NCBI GenBank assembly: GCA_016876015.1
Contig: VGOD01000016.1
Location: 1 to 50,601 of the forward strand
Direction: 5' to 3'
DNA: 50,601 nucleotides
DNA from: Chloroflexota bacterium
Lineage (GTDB): Bacteria > Chloroflexota > Anaerolineae > CG2-30-64-16
Under the pieces are notes generated by a model. The model was not told the DNA's origin. It saw only the letters and a program-made list of their open reading frames with translations, and searched no databases. Positions 43,862 through 50,601 of this stretch are shown piece by piece (positions within the stretch are counted from its first letter, which is position 1; the number at the start of each line of letters is the position of its first letter). A program made the translations under genes and the position numbers.

Positions 43862-45697
43862 ATGCACACACTCCGTCGTATTCTGGTCTATCTGGGGCCG
43901 CACCGCACGCGGCTGACCCTGACCTACCTCTGTATCGCCGCGGTCGCGGGGTTGAACCTGTTGCTGCCCTGGCTGGTCAAGCAGGTGATTGACTTCGGCC
44001 TGACCCAGGGGGACCATCGCTACATCATCCAGGTGGCGCTGCTGATCGCCGCGATCGCGGCCGTGCGCAGCCTCTTCTCCTATGGCCAGCGGTTCGGCAT
44101 GGAGACGTCGGGCCAGGCTGTCTCCTATGACATTCGCAACCGGCTGTACGACCATATCCAGCGCCTGAGCTTCTCCTACCACGCTCACGCGCAGACCGGG
44201 CAACTGATGTCGCGTATGGCCGAGGATGTGAACGCGGTCCAACGGTTCGTGTCGGGCGCGCTGTTGGATGCGTTGAGCATCGTCATCATGCTGGTCGTGA
44301 TCATCGTCCTGCTCTTCAGCCTCCAGTGGAAGCTGGCCCTGGTCACCCTGGCCCCGATGCCCCTGCTGGCGGTCTTCGTGGAATGGCTCTCTCGCCAGAT
44401 GCGGCCCAGGTGGAAGCAGGTGCAGCAAGATTTCGCCCAGGTCAGCACCGTGCTCCAGGAAAACCTGACTGGCGTGCAGGTGGTGCGCGCGTTTGCCCGC
44501 GAGTCATACGAGATGGAGAAGTTCGACGCGGCCAACCGCGCCTACATGGGCACGCGACTGGGCACGATTCGCTACTGGGGCGTCACCTTCCCGCTGATGA
44601 TCTTCCTGGTTTCGCTGTGCACCGCGCTGGCGTTCTGGTTCGGCGGGCCGATGGTCATGGCCGGCGAGATCACCCTGGGCACGCTCGTGGCGATCAACAG
44701 CTATGTGATCATGCTGAGCGGGCCGGTGCAGCGGCTCGGAAACATCGTCAACACCGCGGCCGAGGCCGCGGCCTCGGCCGATCGCATCTTCGAGGTGCTG
44801 GATACGCGGCCGGAAATTCGCGATGCGCCAGGCGCGGTCGAGCTGCCGATCGTGCAGGGCCGCGTGCGTTTCCAGCACGTGGACTTCAAGTACTCCGACG
44901 GCCGGCAGCCGACTCTGAGCGATATTGACCTGGACGCGCTGCCCGGCCAGGTGGTCGCGCTGGTGGGCCACACCGGCTCTGGCAAGAGCACACTGGTCAA
45001 CCTGATCTTGCGCTTCTACGACGTGACGGCCGGCCGCGTGACGATTGACGGCCATGATGTGCGCGACGTGACGCTGGATTCGCTGCGCCGGCAGATCGGC
45101 GTGGTGCTGCAAGACACGTTGCTCTTCTCGACCACGATTCGCGAGAACATCGCCTATGGCCGGCCCGATGCGTCCGAAGAGGAGATCATTGCGGCGGCCA
45201 GGGCTGCGCAAGCGCACGACTTCATCATGTCCTTTCCGAAGGGCTACGAGACCGAGGTGGGGGAGCGCGGGGTGACGCTATCGGGCGGCCAACGCCAGCG
45301 CGTGGCGATCGCCAGGGCGTTGTTGGTTGATCCGCGCATCTTGATCCTGGACGACTCGACCTCGAGCGTGGACATGGAGACGGAGCACCTGATCCAGGAG
45401 GCGTTGAAGACGCTGATGGCTGGCCGGACCTCGTTCGTCATCGCGCAGCGGCTCACCACGGTCAAGAACGCCGACCAGGTGCTGGTGCTCGATCATGGCC
45501 GCATCGCGCAGCGCGGGACACACGCCGGGCTGCTGCACGAGCCCGGCCCCTATCGGACGATCTATGACTTGCAGTTGCGGGACCAGGAAGAGGCGATCGC
45601 ATCGCTGGCCCTGGCGACGGCCCCAGCCCGCCCTGGCCGGTCCAGGGAGCTGGCCCGCGCATCGGGCAGGATGGCAAGTGCTCCAGGTCAGGCGTAG
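43862..45697 (+). CDS. ABC exporter half-subunit with degenerate ATPase residues
   Basis: 611 aa. Six membrane helices (about 15-320), then an ATPase domain: Walker A GHTGSGKST (368-376), Q-loop VLQDTLLF, canonical signature LSGGQ (473-477), Walker B LILDDST with Asp498 where the catalytic Glu belongs, and Gln529 where the switch His belongs (IAQRL). That combination is the known degenerate partner of heterodimeric exporters (TM287/288, BmrCD type). The partner with intact Glu/His is at 46709. The last 25 residues (ATAPARPGRSRELARAS...) derive partly from a 24-bp dispersed repeat (45624-45647), exact inverse copy at 42135-42158. The substrate is unknown. Confidence 0.92.
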   Translation: MHTLRRILVYLGPHRTRLTLTYLCIAAVAGLNLLLPWLVKQVIDFGLTQGDHRYIIQVALLIAAIAAVRSLFSYGQRFGMETSGQAVSYDIRNRLYDHIQRLSFSYHAHAQTGQLMSRMAEDVNAVQRFVSGALLDALSIVIMLVVIIVLLFSLQWKLALVTLAPMPLLAVFVEWLSRQMRPRWKQVQQDFAQVSTVLQENLTGVQVVRAFARESYEMEKFDAANRAYMGTRLGTIRYWGVTFPLMIFLVSLCTALAFWFGGPMVMAGEITLGTLVAINSYVIMLSGPVQRLGNIVNTAAEAAASADRIFEVLDTRPEIRDAPGAVELPIVQGRVRFQHVDFKYSDGRQPTLSDIDLDALPGQVVALVGHTGSGKSTLVNLILRFYDVTAGRVTIDGHDVRDVTLDSLRRQIGVVLQDTLLFSTTIRENIAYGRPDASEEEIIAAARAAQAHDFIMSFPKGYETEVGERGVTLSGGQRQRVAIARALLVDPRILILDDSTSSVDMETEHLIQEALKTLMAGRTSFVIAQRLTTVKNADQVLVLDHGRIAQRGTHAGLLHEPGPYRTIYDLQLRDQEEAIASLALATAPARPGRSRELARASGRMASAPGQA

Positions 45698-45763
45698 TCA
45701 GCTTGCCGCTTGCGCGGTGGAAGCGCACAAAACCAGCGCGGCCATGGGTTCGGGCGGATGTCA

Positions 45764-46159
45764 CTACTCTGCCGGAGGATGCCAGTGGCGAGCGATCCAG
45801 AGGACACGCGCCTCGACCACGTAGTCGTTGTTGAGCTGTAAGGCGATGACGGTTGCTCGTCCCGTGGAGGTCAGGCCGATGACATGGGCGCCGCCGTTGG
45901 CCCAGGCGAAGTGATCGCGCCATGCCTGGGTGCGTGGGTTGAACAGCGGAGCCATTTCGCCCGTGGCAGGATCCACAGCATGGGTCCTGGCAGCCTTATA
46001 TTCATTGCACCGATAGCAGGCCGCACAGAGATTCGTGAGGTCTTCTGCGCCGCCCCGCGATCGAGGGAGGATGTGGTCAACCACCAGCGACATGCCGATC
46101 ACCCGGCGCGAAGTGAGACAGTACTCGCAGCGATGGTCGGCGCGAGTGAAGACCTGCAA
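45764..46159 (-). CDS. HNH endonuclease
   Basis: About 131 aa. The core is CEYC...LVVDHILPRSRGGAEDLTNLCAACYRCNEYKAART: CxxC pair, DHI (catalytic His), N and second CxxC, the zinc-supported HNH nuclease. The usual N-terminus is ...LR..V..RA..RCEYC. The frame continues upstream (IAWLPDALRLQVFTRADHRC) to overlap the neighbouring stop without an ATG, so a TTG (46159), CTG or ATA start coupled to the upstream gene is likely. The C-terminal part (WANGGAHVIGLTSTGRATVIALQLNND) is typical of a subgroup paired with a short upstream gene. DNA target unknown. Confidence 0.85.
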   Translation of the reverse strand: MQVFTRADHRCEYCLTSRRVIGMSLVVDHILPRSRGGAEDLTNLCAACYRCNEYKAARTHAVDPATGEMAPLFNPRTQAWRDHFAWANGGAHVIGLTSTGRATVIALQLNNDYVVEARVLWIARHWHPPAE

Positions 46160-46182
46160 GCGCAGCGCATCGGGCAGCCATG

Positions 46183-46605
46183 CTATTCGAGCGGCAGTTC
46201 GTGGAGCGCCGGCGTTGGATGGCCGCGCCAGCGAAGGACGGCCCAGGCGTAAGCCTTGCGTAGCATGAGGCGATCGGCGGCCAGGCGCAAGGCGGCCAGT
46301 TCCTCACGCTCTCGGGCTGTGATCGAGCCCGCGCTGTTTCTTTCCAGCAACTGCTGGTGGCGCGCTTGCCGGTCCAGGTCACCCTGGCTGACGGCAATGC
46401 GTCCGAGCTCATCGTAGGAAAGACCCTGCATGGCCAGCAACTCATCCTGGATCTCGATGGGCATGTCTGTCACCGAGGGCGGCAGATTACCTTCGATGCT
46501 CTGGCGGGCTACCTGCTCCAGCGGTCGCCTGGTGGCCGCGGCGGTCTGTTGCAGATAGCGGAAGATGGGCTCCGGTAGTTGCAGGGTAAGCGACTGGACA
46601 GTCAT
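46183..46605 (-). CDS. Hypothetical partner of the HNH gene, 140 aa
   Basis: AGGAG precedes ATG 46605 by six bases. The N-terminus (SLTLQLPEPIFRYLQQTAAATRRPLEQVARQSIEG) looks like a ribbon-helix-helix or helical DNA-binding start, with the predicted strand LTLQLP. The remainder is helical (ELLAMQGLSYDELGRIA, QQLLERNSAGSITAREREELAALRLAADRLMLRKAYAWAVL). Its stop overlaps the beginning of the HNH frame. The co-located pair, reversed relative to both ABC genes, could be a small regulatory or antitoxin-like unit with a nuclease; that function is inference. Confidence 0.75.
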   Translation of the reverse strand: MTVQSLTLQLPEPIFRYLQQTAAATRRPLEQVARQSIEGNLPPSVTDMPIEIQDELLAMQGLSYDELGRIAVSQGDLDRQARHQQLLERNSAGSITAREREELAALRLAADRLMLRKAYAWAVLRWRGHPTPALHELPLE

Positions 46606-46708
46606 TGGTTACTCCTACGTTTTGGCTCGCAAGAAACGATTGTCGAGGCCATTATACCCGGAGAATCATCCGGTTGGCAAACAGGCGCAAAGGGCGGCAG
46701 GAGGCCGC

Positions 46709-48568
46709 ATGATAGAGCGGATCAGAACGCGGTGGCGGGGCCTGTTCGCGGAAGGTCAGGTCGAGTTCGATCTCCCCGAGGAGCTCCAGTTCAAGCAGTA
46801 CGATAGCCGCATCGTGGGGCGGTTGTTCGGCTACGTGCGGCCCTATGCGCGGCAGATGCTGTTGGCGCTGGCGATGATGGGGGTCATCACCGGGTCCTCG
46901 TTGGCTGGGCCCTACCTGATCAAGCTGCTGTTGGATGACGCCATTCCCCAGGGCAATATAGCGATGCTTCGCTGGCTGGTGGGGGCCATCATCGGCATCA
47001 ACCTGATCGGCTGGTTTGCGCGGTCGGGCCAGGTGGCGGCCGCAGCCGAGGGGGGCCAATCGAGCATCTACCAGGTGCGGCGGGCGCTGTTCGAGAAGCT
47101 GCAACGCCAATCGCTCAGCTTCTTCGACAAGGCCGACGTGGGCGTGTTGATCTCGCGGCTGACTTCGGACGTGAACGCCCTGCAAGAGTTGGTGACGTGG
47201 GCGATCGTGGGCACGGCCGCGGACTTCCTCACGCTGATCGGCATCGTGATCGTCATGGTATCGCTGAACCCGTATCTTTCGCTGATCACGTTCAGCGTGC
47301 TGCCCATCATGCTGTTGTTGACCGCGGTGTGGCGGGCGCGGGCGCGCGACAACTGGCGGCGGGTGCGTTTCTATCACGGCCGCATGTTGGGCTACATCGA
47401 GGAGAACATCCAGGGCGTGCGCGTGGTGCAGGCGTTCTCGCGCGAGGCGCTGAACCTGCGCAAGTTCGTCGAGCAGATCAACTTCCGCTTCAACCGGTCG
47501 CAGGGGCGGGCCGCGCGACTGAGCGCCATCTTCTTTCCCGGCGTGGATTTCCTGGGCACGGCCGCCATCGCCCTGGTGATCGGCGTGGGCGGTTCGGCCG
47601 CCCTGGGCCAGCCCTGGGGCCATCACCAGGGCCAGCAGATCACGCCGGGCGTGCTGATCGCGTTCGTGCTCTACATCGGCCGCTTCTTCGACCCGATCCG
47701 TGATCTGGCCGAGCGGTACAACACGCTGCAGGCGGCCATGGCCGCGGGTGAGCGGTTGTTCCGGCTGTTGGATTGGCCGATCGCCATCGAGAGCAAACCT
47801 GGCGCGGCCGAGCTGCCGGCGATCCGCGGGGAGGTGGTCTTCGACCACGTAAACTTCGCGTACACGCCAGAGTTGCCCGTGCTGCAGGACGTCAACCTGG
47901 TCGTCGAGCCGGGCCAGTTGGTCGCGTTCGTCGGCGCCACCGGTTCGGGCAAGAGCACGATGGTCAAGCTGATCAACCGGTCGTATGAGATCAGCGGGGG
48001 CCGGCTGACGATTGACGGCCACGACGTGCGCGATGTGGAGCTGTCGTCCCTCCGGCGGCAGATGGGCATCGTGCTGCAGGAGACGTTCCTCTTCCGCGGG
48101 TCGGTGGCCGACAACATCCGCTATGGCCGGTTGGACGCCACGGATGCGGAGGTACGCGCCGCGGCGCGGGCGGTGGGCGCGGACGAGTTCATCCAGCAGA
48201 TGCCGATGGGCTATGAAACGCAGGTGGAAGAGGGGGGCGCGAACCTGTCGGTGGGGCAGCGGCAGCTCCTGGCGTTCGCCCGCGCGCTGCTGGCGGACCC
48301 GCGCATCCTGATATTGGACGAGGCCACGTCGAGCATTGACACGCAGACCGAGAAGCTGATCCAGGAGGCGATGGATCGGCTGCTGGAGGGGCGCACCGCG
48401 TTCGTCATCGCGCACCGGCTGAGCACCATCGTGCGGGCGGACCAGATCGTGGTGTTGAGTCACGGCCGGATCATCGAGCAGGGCGCGCACCAGGAGCTCC
48501 TGGACCGCCGCGGCGCGTACCATCACCTGTACACGATGGGTTTTGCGACCGTGCGGTTGGGGGAGTAG
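46709..48568 (+). CDS. ABC exporter half-subunit with intact ATPase residues
   Basis: 619 aa from ATG 46709 (AGGAGG upstream); the long open extension before it overlaps the reverse-strand gene. Six membrane helices about 45-330. The ATPase has Walker A GATGSGKST (409-417), Q-loop VLQETFLF, an altered signature LSVGQ (513-517), canonical Walker B LILDEATSSID (Glu538) and switch His569 (IAHRLST). With the partner at 43862 the dimer has one full site (this Walker A/B plus the partner's LSGGQ) and one degenerate site. This matches heterodimeric exporters. A Gly/His/Gln-rich loop (LGQPWGHHQGQQ) sits in the membrane domain. Confidence 0.93.
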   Translation: MIERIRTRWRGLFAEGQVEFDLPEELQFKQYDSRIVGRLFGYVRPYARQMLLALAMMGVITGSSLAGPYLIKLLLDDAIPQGNIAMLRWLVGAIIGINLIGWFARSGQVAAAAEGGQSSIYQVRRALFEKLQRQSLSFFDKADVGVLISRLTSDVNALQELVTWAIVGTAADFLTLIGIVIVMVSLNPYLSLITFSVLPIMLLLTAVWRARARDNWRRVRFYHGRMLGYIEENIQGVRVVQAFSREALNLRKFVEQINFRFNRSQGRAARLSAIFFPGVDFLGTAAIALVIGVGGSAALGQPWGHHQGQQITPGVLIAFVLYIGRFFDPIRDLAERYNTLQAAMAAGERLFRLLDWPIAIESKPGAAELPAIRGEVVFDHVNFAYTPELPVLQDVNLVVEPGQLVAFVGATGSGKSTMVKLINRSYEISGGRLTIDGHDVRDVELSSLRRQMGIVLQETFLFRGSVADNIRYGRLDATDAEVRAAARAVGADEFIQQMPMGYETQVEEGGANLSVGQRQLLAFARALLADPRILILDEATSSIDTQTEKLIQEAMDRLLEGRTAFVIAHRLSTIVRADQIVVLSHGRIIEQGAHQELLDRRGAYHHLYTMGFATVRLGE

Positions 48569-48856
48569 GTGGAGACGGGAGACGGGAGATAGAGATGGGA
48601 GACGGGAGATAGAGATGGGAGACGGGAGATAGAGATGGGAGACGGGAGATAGAGATGGGAGACGGGAGATAGAGATGGGAGACGGGAGATAGAGATGGGA
48701 GACGGGAGATAGAGATGGGAGGATCAGTCGAGGGGGCTGTCCCCTTCGGGCGGCGAGGCCGCCGCGCTGGAGGATACGTTCGCTTCGCTCAGTACAGGCG
48801 TGGGTGTAGATCAGTCCTGAGCGCAGCCGAAGGATCATGGTGGTTTTCACCTTCTT
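48569..48856. other. Gap with tandem repeat and diverged dispersed repeats
   Basis: Bases 48581-48720 hold the 20-bp tandem repeat. 48721-48856 contains short palindromic pieces (GGGGGCTGTCCCCTTCGGGC) and an inverted, diverged copy of the CTTCGACAAGCTCAG family at 48816-48836. No coding sequence recognised. Confidence 0.7.
48581..48720. repeat. 20-bp tandem repeat, seven identical copies
   Basis: GACGGGAGATAGAGATGGGA is repeated exactly seven times, with a partial copy (48571-48580) before it. Twelve bases after the ABC gene stop. No spacers of different sequence, so not a CRISPR array; a minisatellite-like tract. Confidence 0.95.
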
Positions 48857-48939
48857 ATACTGATCGGAAATGAATTCAGTGCATTAAAGTCAAGCCGAGG
48901 CCTCGACGCCAATGCACTCATTTGATTTCCGAGCAGTAT
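48857..48939. repeat. 83-bp imperfect inverted repeat at the integrase 3' end
   Basis: ATACTGATCGGAAAT...GTGCATT (48857-48885) is mirrored by AATGCAC...ATTTCCGAGCAGTAT (48911-48939), with a variable hexamer between the conserved blocks on each side and a 25-base centre. The right arm encodes the last residues (VYCSEIK) of the truncated integrase. The palindrome could be an attC-like folded site or the end of an inserted element. Confidence 0.75.
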
Positions 48940-49882
48940 ACGTGCGGCAAATGCTCTTTGAGCGGTTCGATCAGCGAGTCGGGCAGCATGGTGACGCGAT
49001 CTTCGTTGCCTTTAGTGTCGCGCACGATGATGGCGCGGCGCTCGCAATCCAGGTCCTTCACGCGCAGGCGGAGGGCTTCGAGCAGGCGCAGGCCGCTGCC
49101 GTAGAGGAGTTTGGCCAGGAGCTGATAGACGCCGGAGAGCTGGGCGATGACGCGGCGCGCCTCGTCCCTGGTCAGCACCGCGGGGAGGTGTTGCGACTCG
49201 CAGGCGCGTACGGTTTCGATGGGGTAGGCCAGTTCTTGATGCAGGACGTCGCGATAGAGAAAGAGGAGGGCGGCGAGGGCTTGGTTCTGGGTGGATGCGG
49301 CCACGTGGCCCTCGGTGGCCAGGTAAGTGAGAAAAGCCGCGATCCTTCGACAAGCTCAGAACATGCCTCAGCGCCGCCCAGGTCGCGGGGATGCCGATTG
49401 CCGTGATAGCGGAGGAAGCGACGGATCCAGTCCAGGTAGGTCTGCTCGGTACGGATGGCGTAGTGCTTGACGCGCAGGGCTGCGCATGCCTGGTTGAGCA
49501 GGGCGGCGAGGTCAGGAGACGAGATGACAGGGTGACGGGGTGCCACGGTGAGGGGGTGACAGGGCGACACGGTGATGGGGGATGGGGAATCGGCGGGCAG
49601 GTCGAGGGGGTGGTTGAGGACCTGGCGATAGAGGAAGAGGATCGCGGTGCGCGCCGCGGTGCGTTCGGCGTCGCAGGCGAGGGTTTTGAGAAACGCCATG
49701 ACTTCGGCAGCGGTTATGGTGGTAGGATGGCGCCTATCGTGAAAAAGGATGAAGCGTGTGAGCCAGGCGACACAGGTTTCTTCGGCGTGAGCCGGATAGT
49801 GGCGTGTGCGCAGGGCTGCGCGCACACTTCGACATAGCTCAGTGCAGGCCTGATCGAGCAGACTTCTACCGCGGGGTTCCAT
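48918..49882 (-). pseudogene. Decayed integron-integrase-like tyrosine recombinase with duplicated N-terminal domain
   Basis: From ATG 49882 (GAGG upstream) two SAM-like N-terminal core-binding copies are read: ALRTRHYPAHAEETCVAWLTRFILFH... and ALRVKHYAIRTEQTYLDWIRRFLRYH..., the second being the classic integron-integrase beginning. They are joined by a linker of translated simple repeats (PSPITVSPCHPLTVAPRHP). A GATCCTTCGACAAGCTCAG repeat (49341-49370) then interrupts the frame. The continuation in another frame ([57 protein letters not shown]) ends prematurely at 48918. The catalytic domain keeps only the first Arg region; the His-x-x-Arg and Tyr motifs are missing. Nonfunctional. Confidence 0.85.
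49341..49370. repeat. Dispersed repeat disrupting the integrase gene
   Basis: GATCCTTCGACAAGCTCAGA and ten more bases; same family as 33793-33820. It encodes [10 protein letters not shown] in the integrase frame and coincides with the frameshift. Confidence 0.85.
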
Positions 49883-49926
49883 GTCGCACCTCACTCTGGG
49901 TTGCTGCGTTGGTTGCCACGTGACAT

Positions 49927-49955
49927 TTGACAGGGCGTAAGGTTAGGTTTATAAT
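49927..49955 (+). promoter_or_regulatory. Consensus sigma-70 promoter
   Basis: TTGACA (49927-49932), 17-base spacer, TATAAT (49950-49955): a perfect consensus match. It drives the plus strand toward the small genes at 50015 and 50198 and diverges from the integrase. Confidence 0.85.
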
Positions 49956-49973
49956 CTTCGTAGTTCTACGAAG
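49956..49973. promoter_or_regulatory. Palindromic operator candidate at the transcription start
   Basis: CTTCGTAGTTCTACGAAG, an exact 8+2+8 palindrome starting right after the -10 box, so it covers the expected +1. Position fits a repressor site; the regulator is unknown. Confidence 0.65.
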
Positions 49974-50014
49974 TTACCCTCTCATTATACCATAGTTTCG
50001 TGTGAGCAACGACG

Positions 50015-50170
50015 ATGCGGACGCGGCTAACGTTGCAACCCGGGCAGAGCGGGACCAAGGAGCTGGTAGAGCAGTATGGCGACCGGCTGGTGTGTGTCCG
50101 CTACCGTTATGACGCCACGCGCAGACGCCGGTTCAAGACCGTCGAGTTGATTGTCGAGGAAGCGCCCTGA
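50015..50170 (+). CDS. Tiny conserved-looking protein, 51 aa
   Basis: ATG 50015 follows the consensus promoter and palindrome by about 40 bases; no strong ribosome site. The sequence is MRTRLTLQPGQSGTKELVEQ, then YGDRLVCVRYRYDATRRRRF and KTVELIVEEAP. It looks like a single compact beta domain with a basic patch (RRRR). I believe small proteins with the pattern PGQxGTKxLVxxYGxxLVCVRYRYD recur beside mobile elements, but cannot verify this here. Ten bases after its stop the frame of the next small gene opens. Confidence 0.7.
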   Translation: MRTRLTLQPGQSGTKELVEQYGDRLVCVRYRYDATRRRRFKTVELIVEEAP

Positions 50171-50197
50171 GAGCCGCAATTGGCGCCCGAAACCCTG

Positions 50198-50362
50198 ATG
50201 ACGATCCAGGTCGAAGTAGATGAACGTAGCGTGCAACAGCAAGTCAAGCAGGCTGGCGGTCGGTGGTTGCCCGAGCGCAAGGTATGGGTGCTGCGCCACG
50301 ACCAGGTGCAGGCGTTGGGGCTGACGCCGCGGGTCGTCGGACGGCTGGAGAATGCTACTTGA
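50198..50362 (+). CDS. Tiny partner protein, 54 aa
   Basis: Start ATG 50198 (MTIQVEVDERSVQQQVKQAG); a TTG at 50180 would add six residues. The core GGRWLPERKVWVLRHDQVQALGL resembles the short 'GGRWnPe.kvW.l.y..v..lgl' motif seen in proteins that accompany the 51-aa type above. Function unknown; a DNA- or RNA-binding role is a guess. Same orientation, 27 bases after the preceding stop, so one transcript. Confidence 0.65.
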   Translation: MTIQVEVDERSVQQQVKQAGGRWLPERKVWVLRHDQVQALGLTPRVVGRLENAT

Positions 50363-50379
50363 TGTCGCAAGGTGCTCCC

Positions 50380-50481
50380 ATATACTATCTACGGATATAT
50401 GGTAGATATATACCCACAGATATGTGCTATACATCTACGGGTATATAGCCGCAAGAGCATCTACTTGTAGATATATAATCC
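50380..50481. repeat. AT-rich iterated ATCTAC/GTAGAT tract
   Basis: ATCTACGGATATAT (50387-50400), ATCTACGGGTATAT (50433-50446) and ATCTACTTGTAGATATAT (50459-50476) plus inverted GGTAGATATATACC (50401-50414). Strikingly AT-rich in GC-rich DNA and without a gene to the window end (50363-50601). Iteron-like or operator-like array. Confidence 0.65.
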
Positions 50482-50601
50482 ATCTAAGTAATAGTTAGCG
50501 TAACTTTTGCGCAATCAGCGGCACAATCGCTTAATCGTCGAGAAAATGATCATTTGCGTCCGAGCCGGATGGTGGTTCCGACGGCTCGGCCAGGCAAATC
50601 A

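Noticed and set aside
48581-48720. Possible CRISPR array
   Set aside because: Repeats are directly adjacent with no spacers and no cas genes nearby.
46652-48850. Minus-strand frame opposite the second ABC gene, including SPISISRLPSL repeats
   Set aside because: The repeats are the translated 20-bp tandem repeat and the rest is antisense to a conserved ATPase.
1-50601. tRNA or rRNA genes
   Set aside because: No cloverleaf with a TTCGANNC loop in the right context and no rRNA-like stretches were found by reading.

Overview
The window is GC-rich, densely coding bacterial DNA that most resembles Chloroflexota (an Anaerolineae/Caldilineae-type genome). This is an inference from protein style. 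Several secreted proteins end in a Thr/Pro-rich linker plus a YLPL(I/V)xR tail, HEAT/TPR/LysM/SH3 proteins are abundant, isopentenyl phosphate kinase sits beside an aconitase-X-type small subunit, and an Mrp-antiporter remnant is followed by a CBS-domain gene. No rRNA, tRNA or CRISPR array was seen.

Bases 1-15.5 kb (minus strand) form a surface/secretome island: an LVIVD-repeat protein running off the left edge, a CSLREA-type beta-helix protein, a kelch protein, a DNRLRE/metzincin-type protein, a short secreted protein and a long beta-helix gene broken by two frameshifts. Four of the proteins end in YLPL-type tails, and in the kelch gene the tail is out of frame. At 15.5-22.5 kb (minus) are a small membrane protein, hemB and dnaE. 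The dnaE gene carries a 426-residue LAGLIDADG intein. Divergent promoters at about 22.5 kb separate dnaE from a plus-strand block: a 71-aa protein, a MazF-like toxin pair, polA, a second MazF-like pair, argS and an SH3 lipoprotein.

At 29.6-39.5 kb (minus) lie a GT39-like glycosyltransferase, a FecR-like protein, a TPR protein, an AEC transporter, a HEAT protein, a zinc-ribbon/LysM protein, an RseP-type M50 protease, isopentenyl phosphate kinase and a DUF126 protein, mostly with operon-like spacing. At 39.9-43.6 kb (plus) are a collapsed mrp operon (an mrpA fragment joined to an mrpE remnant), a CBS protein, a methyltransferase, a 3-hydroxyacyl-CoA dehydrogenase and a translationally coupled PPC-domain protein. 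At 43.9-48.6 kb two ABC exporter half-subunits form a predicted asymmetric heterodimer, with an HNH nuclease and partner gene inserted between them on the opposite strand.

The right end (48.6-50.6 kb) holds a 20-bp tandem repeat, an 83-bp imperfect palindrome and a decayed integron-integrase-like gene. Divergent from that gene is a consensus promoter with an 18-bp palindrome that leads into two tiny conserved-looking genes and an AT-rich, iteron-like tract.

Small palindromic repeats recur throughout, and several lie inside genes. In hemB, the large beta-helix gene and the glycosyltransferase they are read through in frame. They form the N- or C-terminal extensions of three other genes, and in the integrase a repeat coincides with the break in frame.
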